The notes under the pieces were generated by a model. That model was not told the origin of the DNA. It was given only the letters and a program-made list of their open reading frames with translations, and searched no databases. A stretch of 16,189 nt of DNA from positions 1 through 16,189 of the forward strand of contig DASRPM010000003.1 in the NCBI GenBank assembly GCA_035646375.1, in the 5' to 3' direction. Origin of the DNA: DASYRM01 sp035646375. Its GTDB lineage: Bacteria; Acidobacteriota; Vicinamibacteria; Vicinamibacterales; UBA2999. Every line of letters begins with the position of its first letter. Position 1 is the first letter of the stretch. Positions 7,098-14,028 of this stretch are shown one piece after another. A program made the translations under genes and the position numbers.

Positions 7098-8158
7098 AGC
7101 ACGTCGAGCACGACCTTCCACTGGCCGCTCCGGTCGCGCACCCAGACCCGGGTGTAGAAACCCGATTGCACCCGCGCGGCGCCGCCGCCCTGGCCCTGCC
7201 GGGCAGTGTTGCCTTGGCCCTGCGGGACAGTGGTGCTCTGGCCCTGCCGGGCAGTGCCGGCTTGGCCCTGCGGGACAGTGGTGCTCTGGCCCTGCCGGGC
7301 CGACGGCGGGGCGCTCGCGGGCGCGCCGGCGCGGCCCCGTGCCGGCGGCAGGCGGCGGCTCCAGGTGCCCCACGTGTAGCCGAGGTCGCCCGATTGCGCG
7401 CTCTCGGCAAACCGGGAGTCGGCCTGGTCGTAGCGCGGCTGTGTGGCGAGAAAGCGGAGCACCGCGGCCTCGCCCAGCACCGGCATGGCGAGCGGCCGGT
7501 GGAAGCGCACCCCCGGCGCCAGACGGCCGCGGTAGGCCTGGACGGCGCTCGTTCGCAGATCGCTGTTCAGCACGCTGTCGGCGACGCCGAGCGGCGGCGT
7601 CCGATCGCTGAGGTCCCCGGTGAAGCGGTTGGCGGCCGGCGCGCGGGTGAAGCCCTCCGCAAAGGTCGCCGCCCGCGGCGTCGTGACGCCCAGGTCCACC
7701 AGCACCCGGAACGTGCCGTCGCGCTCGCGCTTCCACACCGACGCGTAGACGCCGTGCCGCGGCTGACCGTTGTTGCGCGAGGGCAGGATGTTGCGCGACG
7801 GGCCGGTGAGGTAGCCGAGCTCGCCGCTGCGCGCCACGTCGCCGTAGCGCGGCTCCCACAGGAGTTGATGGCCCTTCGGCGGATCCGGATTGGCGCGGAT
7901 CTGCTCCTTCGCGAGGCCGACCTCCTCGCCGTCGTAGCCGATGGCGGACTCGGAGAAGTACTCGAGGAACGCCTGCTTCCAGCCCACGACCGTCGCGCGG
8001 TGCGCGAACTCGCGTTCGGCGTCCGCCATCGCCTCGAGCGCGGACGGAATCGGCTCGGGCTTGCCCGCGCCGCGCTGGGCCACGGCCGGAGCGCCGGCGG
8101 CCAGCGCCAAGACGCAGGCCACGCCCAGGCGACGGATGCCGGATGCCCGCAGCGCCAT
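7091..8158 (-). CDS. Secreted protein with two NTF2/SnoaL-like (DUF4440-type) domains and a Q-G-Q repeat insert
   Basis: 355 residues. The signal peptide has a basic start (MALRASGIRR), a hydrophobic core and AVA|Q cleavage after about residue 27. Two similar domains follow. The first (about 38-170) has ALEAMADAEREFAHRA, YVASVWKRERDGTFRVLVDLG-like strands and GYLTGPSRN. The second (about 190-355) has VLGEAAVLRFLA, DLGYTWGTWSRR, FYTRVWVRDRSGQ and WKVVLDVLN. This matches the SnoaL-like fold used by many extracytoplasmic proteins of unknown function; no catalytic residues can be named. Residues 287-326 are five 8-residue units of the form xxQGQxxT, placed between two strands (GYTWGTW and GFYTRVW) that normally form a hairpin. 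TATATT lies 6 nt upstream of the ATG. Export and domain architecture are well supported; the function is unknown. Confidence 0.82.
   Translation of the reverse strand: MALRASGIRRLGVACVLALAAGAPAVAQRGAGKPEPIPSALEAMADAEREFAHRATVVGWKQAFLEYFSESAIGYDGEEVGLAKEQIRANPDPPKGHQLLWEPRYGDVARSGELGYLTGPSRNILPSRNNGQPRHGVYASVWKRERDGTFRVLVDLGVTTPRAATFAEGFTRAPAANRFTGDLSDRTPPLGVADSVLNSDLRTSAVQAYRGRLAPGVRFHRPLAMPVLGEAAVLRFLATQPRYDQADSRFAESAQSGDLGYTWGTWSRRLPPARGRAGAPASAPPSARQGQSTTVPQGQAGTARQGQSTTVPQGQGNTARQGQGGGAARVQSGFYTRVWVRDRSGQWKVVLDVLN
7181..7310 (-). repeat. 24-bp minisatellite (A-B-A-B-A order) inside the NTF2-like gene
   Basis: On the plus strand, units beginning TGGCCCTGC start at 7191, 7215, 7239, 7263 and 7287, exactly 24 bp apart. 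Two variants alternate, GCCGGGCAGTG and GCGGGACAGTG, giving a 48-bp higher-order period. Units 2 and 4 (7215-7238 and 7263-7286) are identical, and the last unit decays. Translated on the minus strand they give ARQGQSTT and VPQGQAGT-type octapeptides in frame, so copy-number change would not shift the frame. Confidence 0.9.
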
Positions 8159-8164
8159 GCTTGG

Positions 8165-8170
8165 AATATA
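8165..8170 (-). promoter_or_regulatory. Candidate -10 element for a leaderless NTF2-like transcript
   Basis: TATATT on the minus strand (8170-8165) stands out in GC-rich DNA and ends 6 nt before the ATG at 8158. That places a predicted transcription start at or next to the start codon. The best -35-like string, CTGACA, is 20 nt upstream, longer than ideal. A 6-bp hairpin, CGCCGG-AAG-CCGGCG (8171-8185), sits between them. No Shine-Dalgarno is visible. Confidence 0.3.
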
Positions 8171-8192
8171 CGCCGGAAGCCGGCGCCGCCTG

Positions 8193-8930
8193 TCAGCGCC
8201 GGATGATTTCGAAGGTACCGCCGGCCGGACGCTGGGTCGAATAGCGGGGAATCGCGCGGCCGTCGATGATCTCGATCGACTTGTAGATGACCACCTTGTT
8301 CCGCGAGCCGGTACCCGCGCCGGCCTTCAGCCCGACCTTCTTCACGTAGTCGCGTGTCTCGCGGTAGGGCGGCACGTTGCGGCCGTAGCGGTCCACGGCA
8401 CCGGAGCCGGCGTTGTACGCCGCGAGCGCGAGCTGCTCGTTGCCCTCGTAGCGGTCGAGCAGCTGGCGCAGGTACGCCGTGCCGCCGCGGATGTTTTCTT
8501 CCGGGTCGTAGGGATTGCGGACGCCGAGCTCGCGCGCCGTGGCGGGCATCAGCTGCATGAGCCCCATCGCGCCTTTCGGCGAGGTGGCTGCCGGGTTGTA
8601 GCCGGACTCGACCTGGATGACGGCGCGCACCAGCTCGGGCCGCAGCGCGTGCCGCTGCGCGTGCGCCACGACGATGTCGTCGAAGCGCGGCGCCGCGGCT
8701 GGGCGCCCGTCCGCGGTCGTGGCGGTCGTCGTGCGATACGACGGTGCACCGGGCACTTCATAGATTTTGGTCGGCGCGTTGAGCTCGCGATCGGAGAGCA
8801 CGAGCGTGCCGCTCGCGTCGCGCCACGCGTAAATCTGCGCGCCGGCCACGGCCGGCACGAGCGTCAACACGACGGCCAGCGCCGCCACCGGGAATACAGA
8901 GATCTGAGGCACCTCCCCGTCTATCGGCAC
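8193..8930 (-). CDS. Secreted lytic transglycosylase (SLT domain) with N-terminal DUF4124-like segment
   Basis: 245 residues. The enzyme is predicted to cleave the MurNAc-GlcNAc bond of peptidoglycan in the periplasm, leaving 1,6-anhydro ends. A hydrophobic segment (12-28) with AVAG-AQ looks like a signal peptide, followed by IYAWRDASGTLVLSDRE (33-49), a DUF4124-like beta motif. The SLT domain runs from about 85 to 200, with catalytic Glu108 in VESGYNP, GLMQLMP (123-129) and AYNAG (171-175), all intact. A C-terminal tail of about 45 residues ends in EIIRR. The start is uncertain: GTG at 8930 has no Shine-Dalgarno and gives an N-region without basic residues, while GTG codons at positions 7 and 15 are alternatives. 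A GC-rich hairpin (8932-8945) abuts the start. It is divergent from the PepSY operon. Confidence 0.9.
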   Translation of the reverse strand: MPIDGEVPQISVFPVAALAVVLTLVPAVAGAQIYAWRDASGTLVLSDRELNAPTKIYEVPGAPSYRTTTATTADGRPAAAPRFDDIVVAHAQRHALRPELVRAVIQVESGYNPAATSPKGAMGLMQLMPATARELGVRNPYDPEENIRGGTAYLRQLLDRYEGNEQLALAAYNAGSGAVDRYGRNVPPYRETRDYVKKVGLKAGAGTGSRNKVVIYKSIEIIDGRAIPRYSTQRPAGGTFEIIRR

Positions 8931-8931
8931 G

Positions 8932-8983
8932 GGCCCGACCGGGCCGCACCGGGGCAGCCGCCGCGGGCGCGGTCAAACCGCGC
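8932..8983. promoter_or_regulatory. Palindromes in the divergent SLT / PepSY region
   Basis: The divergent gap 8931-9097 holds a 5-bp hairpin, GGCCC-GACC-GGGCC (8932-8945), directly against the SLT start, and a perfect 7-bp palindrome, GCGCGGT-CAA-ACCGCGC (8967-8983), with an operator-like short spacer. TTGACC on the minus strand (8976-8971) is a -35 candidate, but no -10 follows at the right distance. The symmetric 17-bp site could be a regulator site or just a hairpin; the sequence does not decide. Confidence 0.35.
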
Positions 8984-9044
8984 GCTTTCGTGCGGCGGCG
9001 CGCACGATCCGCGGGTTCCGTGCAGAACTGGTGTACAACTTCCC

Positions 9045-9077
9045 CGTACGGGCCTGAAGGCCCGCAACTACGTACGG
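9045..9077 (-). repeat. REP-like hairpin upstream of the PepSY operon
   Basis: The 6-bp hairpin CGGGCC-TGAA-GGCCCG (9049-9064) contains the core GCCTGAAGGC (9052-9061) and is followed by CTAC (9068-9071), read as GTAG on the minus strand. It is the same strand orientation as the 2409-2453 element. CGTACGG occurs on both sides (9045-9051 and 9071-9077), either as a direct repeat like a target duplication or, because CGTACG is itself palindromic, as an outer stem. It lies 21 bp before the PepSY ATG, so it would be in that gene's promoter or 5' leader. Confidence 0.65.
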
Positions 9078-9097
9078 AGCACCCGGGGAACACCGGC

Positions 9098-10030
9098 ATG
9101 AGCGTGTGGACGAAATGGATGCGGCAGCCGCAGACCGTGTGGCTGCGCCGCGCGATGTTCCAGATTCACCTGTGGATCGGCCTCGGCCTCGGCCTCTACC
9201 TCGTGATGCTCAGCCTGAGCGGCAGCGTGCTCGTCTACCGCAACGAGCTCGACGCGTACTTCCGCACGCCACGCCCCGCGTTCGACGCCAAGGCTACACG
9301 GCTCTCGGCCGACGAGCTCACGGCGCTCGCCGGGCGCGCGTATCCCGGTTACACCGTGACACGCGTCGGCGATCGCATCACGCGCCGCAATCCGACGATC
9401 GAAATCTGGGTGGAGAAGGGCGCCGAGCGGAAGGAGCGCCTGTTCAATCCGTACACGGGCGCCGACCTTGGCGATTCCGTGACGCAGGGGGAGTACTTCG
9501 TGCTGTGGCTGGCGCGGCTGCACGACGAGCTGTTGTTCGACCGGCCCGGGCGCTGGTGGAATGGCATTCTGAGTCTGGTGACGGTCGTCCTGACGGCCAC
9601 GGGCCTCGTCGTGTGGTGGCCCGGCGTCTCGCGTTGGCGGCGGAGCCTCAAGATCAAGGCCTCCTCGGGCTGGCGGCGGTTCAACTGGGATCTCCACAGC
9701 GCCGTCGGGTTCTGGCTGTTCCTCTTCATGCTGATGTGGGGCGTCTCGGGCTTCTATCTGGGCGTGCCCGACCCCTTCTCGAATTTCGTCGACGCGATCT
9801 CCGACCCCGACGCCTATCTCGGCGAGCGGCCTGGCGACATCGTGCTGATGTGGCTCACGCGTCTCCACTTCGGCCGCTGGCGCGAGATGCCGTGGCTCAA
9901 GGCCGTCTGGGCGCTGGTCGGCCTGATGCCGGCGTTGATGTTCGTGACGGGCGCCGTGATGTGGTGGCAGCGCGTGATGCGGAAGCGTCAGGTGCGCCTC
10001 GAGGTGGCCGGCACCGAGGAAGCCGCCTGA
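9098..10030 (+). CDS. PepSY-associated four-helix membrane protein (candidate haem-binding inner-membrane reductase)
   Basis: 310 residues. Membrane segments are near 20-47, 155-176, 201-223 and 266-290. The large loop between the first two (48-154) contains a PepSY-like stretch (ADELTALAGRAYPGYTVTRV, then the strand TIEIWVEKG and RLFNPYTGADLG). Histidines sit at the membrane edges in the family's pattern: His24 (FQIHLWIGL), His142 (RLHDELLF), His200 (WDLHSAVGF) and His257 (RLHFGRW). In the characterised relative FoxB of Pseudomonas, a PepSY protein reduces ferric siderophores using haem; similar use here is inference. ATG 9098 has a good Shine-Dalgarno, GGGGAA, 7 nt upstream. The frame continues upstream through the repeat, but those starts are less plausible. 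First gene of a three-gene operon; its stop overlaps the next start (TGATG). Confidence 0.88.
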   Translation: MSVWTKWMRQPQTVWLRRAMFQIHLWIGLGLGLYLVMLSLSGSVLVYRNELDAYFRTPRPAFDAKATRLSADELTALAGRAYPGYTVTRVGDRITRRNPTIEIWVEKGAERKERLFNPYTGADLGDSVTQGEYFVLWLARLHDELLFDRPGRWWNGILSLVTVVLTATGLVVWWPGVSRWRRSLKIKASSGWRRFNWDLHSAVGFWLFLFMLMWGVSGFYLGVPDPFSNFVDAISDPDAYLGERPGDIVLMWLTRLHFGRWREMPWLKAVWALVGLMPALMFVTGAVMWWQRVMRKRQVRLEVAGTEEAA

Positions 10031-11028
10031 TGCGCGCGTGGGTCGTGCCGGCTGGCTGCACCGATCCGGCCGGGCTGCGCCTGACCGAGAAGCCCGACCC
10101 GGTGGCCGGCCCCGGACAGGTGATCGTGCGGATGCAGGCCGCCTCGCTGAACTACCGCGACCAGGCCGTCGTGCGCGGGCAGTACTTCGGCGGCGCCGTG
10201 CCGCGCGACCTGGTACCGCTGTCGGACGGCGCCGGCGAGGTCGTGAGCGTCGGCGACGGCGTCGCCTCCGTGGCGGTCGGCGACCGGGTGGCCGGCACGT
10301 TCTTCCAGCCGATGCCGCAAGGGCCCGCCGCGCTCGGCTCCCCGCTCGACGGTGTGCTCGCCGAGTACGCCGTGCTGGCCGATCGCGGCGCCGTGCGGCT
10401 GCCAGAGCCGGTGGACTACGAGGCCGCCGCCTGCCTGCCGTGCGCCGGCGTGACGGCGTGGCACGCGCTCTTCGCGCTCGGCCGCTCGATTGCACCGGGC
10501 GACACCGTCCTCGTGCTCGGCACCGGCGGCGTGTCGATGCTTGCGCTGCAGCTCGGGCGCGCGGCCGGCGCGCGTGTCATCGTCACGTCGTCGAGCGACG
10601 ACAAGCTGGAACGCGCGTTCGCGCTTGGCGCCACCGACGGCGTCAACTACACGCGCACACCGCAGTGGGAGCAGGAGGTGCTGCGGCTCACCGGCGGCCG
10701 CGGCGCGGACTGTGTCGTCGAGGTCGGCGGCGCCGGCACGCTGGGACGCTCATACCATTCGCTCGCGAGAGGCGGCAAGGTCGCTCTCATCGGCTTCCTC
10801 GCCGGCCCGCAGGGCGACACCGCGCCGCATCCGCTGATGATGAAGGCGGGGAGCGTGCACGGCGTCTTCGTGGGCGACCGGCCGATGTTCGAGGCGCTGC
10901 TGCGCGCGGTCGTGGTGAACCGGATCACGCCTCCCGTGGACCGCGTGTTCGCGTTCGAAGATGCCGCGGCCGCCTACGCGCATCAGGCGTCGCGCGCCTT
11001 CGTCGGCAAGATCGTCATCCGATTCTGA
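10030..11028 (+). CDS. MDR-family NAD(P)H-dependent quinone oxidoreductase-like / alcohol dehydrogenase-like protein
   Basis: 332 residues, a zinc-free-looking medium-chain dehydrogenase/reductase. The GroES-like N-terminal half has LNYRD (40-44) and SDGAGEVVSVGDGV (65-78), which are typical of quinone oxidoreductase-like MDRs. The nucleotide-binding motif GTGGVS is at 164-169, within DTVLVLGTGGVSMLALQL. The closing GKIVIRF is a common MDR C-terminus. The structural zinc Cys cluster of classical alcohol dehydrogenases is absent, and the substrate is unknown. The ATG overlaps the PepSY stop (TGATG, 10028-10032), so it is almost certainly co-translated with the membrane protein. A soluble NAD(P)H-using enzyme next to a putative haem membrane reductase suggests, but does not prove, a shared redox role. 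Confidence 0.9.
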   Translation: MRAWVVPAGCTDPAGLRLTEKPDPVAGPGQVIVRMQAASLNYRDQAVVRGQYFGGAVPRDLVPLSDGAGEVVSVGDGVASVAVGDRVAGTFFQPMPQGPAALGSPLDGVLAEYAVLADRGAVRLPEPVDYEAAACLPCAGVTAWHALFALGRSIAPGDTVLVLGTGGVSMLALQLGRAAGARVIVTSSSDDKLERAFALGATDGVNYTRTPQWEQEVLRLTGGRGADCVVEVGGAGTLGRSYHSLARGGKVALIGFLAGPQGDTAPHPLMMKAGSVHGVFVGDRPMFEALLRAVVVNRITPPVDRVFAFEDAAAAYAHQASRAFVGKIVIRF

Positions 11029-11315
11029 TGCTCCGCCGCGTCCTGTCGTCGCCACTCCTGTATTGCGGCTGGGCGGTCGTCGTCGTACTCGCCCTCGTGT
11101 TCACGTATCCGGTCGATCCCTACCTGTACGGGTTCACCGCGCTCGGGCTGGCGTGGCTGACGGGTGCGGTCGCCATCCTGGCGGTGGCGGCGCTCGGCTT
11201 CTGGGGCTGGGAGTGGACGTGGGGGCGGCGGCTGCTCGTGGTGGCCGGGGTGGCGGTGGCCGTGGCCGCGGTGGCCCGCGCCCTCGCCATCCTGCAGACG
11301 TTCAAGTGGGCGTAG
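11028..11315 (+). CDS. 95-residue three-helix membrane protein of unknown function
   Basis: Not recognised. The short protein starts MLRRVLSS and has hydrophobic segments around 10-26, 34-58 and 68-90. The second ends in a Trp-rich GFWGWEWTWGRR turn, and the C-terminus is FKWA. The basic N-terminus and the GRR after helix 2 leave the topology undecided. The ATG overlaps the stop of the MDR gene (TGATG, 11026-11030), the same arrangement as the previous junction, which strongly supports a real coupled gene. It contains no cofactor motif. As the last gene of the operon it might be an accessory subunit of the PepSY protein (inference). The 49-bp gap to the convergent alaS has only a weak GGGA/TCCC hairpin. 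Confidence 0.75.
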   Translation: MLRRVLSSPLLYCGWAVVVVLALVFTYPVDPYLYGFTALGLAWLTGAVAILAVAALGFWGWEWTWGRRLLVVAGVAVAVAAVARALAILQTFKWA

Positions 11316-11364
11316 GGACGTTCCCCGGGCCTGGGCCGCATCGCTTGCTCGAGGACGCTGCGCT

Positions 11365-14013
11365 TTAACCCGCCGTGGCGAGCTTCTCGACGACGGCGCG
11401 GCTCGCGATCAGGAGCTCGCCGATCTTCGACGGGTCCTTACCGCCCGCTTCGGCGAAGTCGGCCCGGCCGCCCCCGCCGCCCCCGACGATGGGCGCGAGC
11501 TGCTTCACGACCTGCCCGGCCGGGATCCTCTTGACGAGGTCCGGCGTGACGCCGGCCACGATGAGCACCTTGCCATCCGCCGGCGCGGCGAGCACCACGA
11601 CCCCGCTCTTGATCTGATCGCGGTGGCGATCGACGAGCGCGCGCAGGCCGTCCTTGTCGAGGCCTTCCACCTGGCGCGCGATCAGCGTGATGCCGGCCAC
11701 CTGCACCGACTCGGGCGCGCCGCCGCCGCTGCCGCCGCCCATGGCCGCGTTGGTTTTTGCCTGCTGCAAGTCGCGGCCAAGACGCTTGAGCTCGTCCTGA
11801 AGCGCCGTGACGCGCTGTGTGAGCTGGGCCGGGGCGGCATTCATCAGCCCCGACAACGCGCCCAAGGTGTCGCGGGCCGTCTGGAACTCGCGTAGCGACA
11901 GGGCGCCGGTGGTGGCTTCGATGCGCCGCACGCCGGCCGCCACGCCGCTCTCCGAGGCGATGGCGAAGAGACCGATGTCGCCCGTGGCGCGCACGTGCGT
12001 GCCGCCGCACAGCTCGGTGCTGAAGCCAGCCACCGACACCACGCGCACCGTGCTGCCGTACTTCTCGCCGAAAAGCGCCATCGCGCCGGCCGCGATCGCC
12101 TCCTCGGTGTTCTTCACGTCGGTGGTGACGGGGGTATTTCTCAAGATCTGCGCGTTGACGATCGCCTCGATCTCCAGCCACTGCTCCCGCGTGACGGCGC
12201 TGAAGTGGGCGAAGTCGAACCGCAGCCGATCCGGCGCCACGAGCGATCCCGCCTGCTTGACGTGCGAGCCCAGCACCTGCCGGAGCGCCGCGTGGAGCAG
12301 GTGCGTGGCGGTGTGATTGCGGCGGGTAGCGTCGCGCGTCTCGACGCTGACCTCGGCGGTGATCAGATCCCGCGCCGAGAGCGTGCCCTCGGTCACATCG
12401 ATCGCGTGCGCGCGCGGCCACTGCGCCACGCGGACCACGCCGGTCACGCGCGCCGAGCCGCCGGGCGCGGTGATGGTGCCGATATCCGACACCTGCCCGC
12501 CGGCTTCGAGATAGAACGGCGTCTCGCGGAGGACGACGAATCCCGAGCGCCCGGCCGGCAGCGACGGTACCTCCGCCCGCGTCTCGTCGAATACGGCCAG
12601 CGCCTGCGTGTTCAGCGATGTCGCGTCGTAGCCACGGAACACGGCCTCGCCGACCGCCTCCAGCGCCAGCCGGGCCGCGTCACTCGCCGTCCACACGGCG
12701 TCCTTCGCGGCGCCGCCCTTGAACGCGCTCTGGGCGCGTGCCTTGGTGCGCTGCCCCTCCATGGCGGACTCGAAGCCCGCGACGTCGAGCTGCAGCTTGC
12801 GGGCCTCGACCATGTCTTCGATGAAGTCGCGGGGAATCCCGAAGGTGTCGTAGAGCTTGAACGCCGCGTCGCCCGGTACCACCCCGCCGGCCGCGGCCGC
12901 CTGGTCGAGCACGTCTTCGAGCTTGGGCAGCCCGTCGGTGAGGACGGTGTCGAAGCGCTCTTCCTCGCCGCGGATGACGCGGGCAATCGACTCGCGGTTG
13001 GCCGTCAACTCCGGGTAGGCATGGCCGAACTCGGCGACCATCGTGTCCACGAGCGAGTGGAGGAAGGGCTCCGTGATGCCGAGGTGCTTGCCGTGGCGCA
13101 TGGCGCGCCGCATGATCTTGCGCAGCACGTAGCCGCGCCACTCGTTCGACGGTACGACGCCGTCGGCGATGAGAAACGTCATGGCTCGCGTGTGGTCGGC
13201 GACGACGCGCATCGAGATGTCGCGCGTCTCGTCGTCTCCGTATTTCAGACCGCGCATCTCGCCGATGCGGGCGAGCAGCGGCGTGAAGAGATCCGTGTCG
13301 TAGTTCGACTGCTTGCCCTGTAGCACCGCTGTCACGCGTTCGAGGCCCATGCCGGTGTCGATGCACCGCGCGGGCAGCGGCGTGAGCGCGCCGTCCGCGC
13401 TGCGCTCGAACTCCATGAAGACGTTGTTCCAGACTTCGATCTCCGGATCGTGGCCGCTGCCGCCGCGCACGTAGTAGATCTCCGAGCACCGCCCGCACGG
13501 CCCCGTCTCGCCCATCGACCAGAAGTTGTCGTCCTCGCCGAGCTCGAGGATGCGATCGGCCGGGACGCCGAGCGTCCGCCAGATGTCGTACGCCTCGGCG
13601 TCGCGCGGGATGCCGTTCTCGCCCTTGAAGATCGAGACGACCATCCTGTTCGGGTCGAGCTTCCAGACGCCGGTCAGCAGCTCCCACGCAAAGGGCAGCG
13701 CTTCGGCCTTGAAGTAGTCCCCGAAGGAGAAATTCCCGAGCATCTCGAAGAACGTGTGATGACGATGCGACGGCCCGACGTTGTCGAGGTCGTTGTGTTT
13801 GCCGCTGACGCGCATGATCTTCTGCGACGTGGCGGCGCGCGTGTAGTCGCGCTTCTCGCGGCCGAGGAAGACGTCCTTGAACTGGTTCATCCCGGCGTTG
13901 GTGAAGAGCAGCGTCGGGTCGTCGTGCGGGACGAGCGGCGAGCTGGCCACCACGCGGTGCCCATGCTTCGCGAAATAGTCGAGGAACGACTGGCGGATCT
14001 CGGCGGAGGTCAT
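11365..14013 (-). CDS. alaS: Alanyl-tRNA synthetase
   Basis: An 882-residue class II synthetase, close to the 876 of E. coli. The catalytic domain begins MTSAEIRQSFLDYFAKHGH and carries LLFTNAGMNQFKDVFLG, RHHTFFEMLGNFSFGDYFK and the class II motif 3 GMGLERV. The editing domain retains its four metal-binding residues: His567 and His571 in NHTATHLLH, and Cys669 and His673 in CGGTH. The C-terminal DHHA1-type region has GGGGGGRADFAEAGGKD near the end. Nothing is missing. The ATG at 14013 yields the conserved N-terminus; another ATG 10 nt upstream is out of frame. There is no Shine-Dalgarno. The gene lies downstream of recX, separated by 109 bp of repetitive DNA, and is convergent with the PepSY operon. 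Confidence 0.98.
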   Translation of the reverse strand: MTSAEIRQSFLDYFAKHGHRVVASSPLVPHDDPTLLFTNAGMNQFKDVFLGREKRDYTRAATSQKIMRVSGKHNDLDNVGPSHRHHTFFEMLGNFSFGDYFKAEALPFAWELLTGVWKLDPNRMVVSIFKGENGIPRDAEAYDIWRTLGVPADRILELGEDDNFWSMGETGPCGRCSEIYYVRGGSGHDPEIEVWNNVFMEFERSADGALTPLPARCIDTGMGLERVTAVLQGKQSNYDTDLFTPLLARIGEMRGLKYGDDETRDISMRVVADHTRAMTFLIADGVVPSNEWRGYVLRKIMRRAMRHGKHLGITEPFLHSLVDTMVAEFGHAYPELTANRESIARVIRGEEERFDTVLTDGLPKLEDVLDQAAAAGGVVPGDAAFKLYDTFGIPRDFIEDMVEARKLQLDVAGFESAMEGQRTKARAQSAFKGGAAKDAVWTASDAARLALEAVGEAVFRGYDATSLNTQALAVFDETRAEVPSLPAGRSGFVVLRETPFYLEAGGQVSDIGTITAPGGSARVTGVVRVAQWPRAHAIDVTEGTLSARDLITAEVSVETRDATRRNHTATHLLHAALRQVLGSHVKQAGSLVAPDRLRFDFAHFSAVTREQWLEIEAIVNAQILRNTPVTTDVKNTEEAIAAGAMALFGEKYGSTVRVVSVAGFSTELCGGTHVRATGDIGLFAIASESGVAAGVRRIEATTGALSLREFQTARDTLGALSGLMNAAPAQLTQRVTALQDELKRLGRDLQQAKTNAAMGGGSGGGAPESVQVAGITLIARQVEGLDKDGLRALVDRHRDQIKSGVVVLAAPADGKVLIVAGVTPDLVKRIPAGQVVKQLAPIVGGGGGGRADFAEAGGKDPSKIGELLIASRAVVEKLATAG

Positions 14014-14021
14014 TGGAAGCC

Positions 14022-14027
14022 ATTTTA
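14022..14027 (-). promoter_or_regulatory. Candidate -10 element for alaS
   Basis: TAAAAT on the minus strand (14027-14022), one mismatch from TATAAT, ends 8 nt before the alaS ATG. It predicts a start site at or within a few bases of the ATG, so alaS may have its own near-leaderless transcript besides readthrough from recX. No -35 match is visible in the GC-rich repeat upstream. Confidence 0.3.
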
Positions 14028-14028
14028 C

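Noticed and set aside
7191..7310. CRISPR-like array from the regularly spaced repeats
   Set aside because: The units are contiguous 24-bp tandem repeats with no spacers and lie in frame inside a coding sequence.
7166..8206. Plus-strand 346-codon frame opposite the NTF2-like gene
   Set aside because: It reads the minisatellite as Ala/Leu/Gly repeats and lacks any domain or ribosome-binding site. The minus strand has a signal peptide and paired NTF2-like domains.
8990..9097. N-terminal extension of the PepSY protein
   Set aside because: It would translate the REP-like hairpin. The ATG at 9098 has a well-placed GGGGAA and precedes a normal membrane-protein start.
11316..11364. A fourth REP element, GTAGGGACGTTCCC, after the small membrane gene
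   Set aside because: It has a GTAG and a short GGGA/TCCC stem but no GCCTGAAGGC core. The TAG is simply the gene's stop, and the stem is too weak to call.
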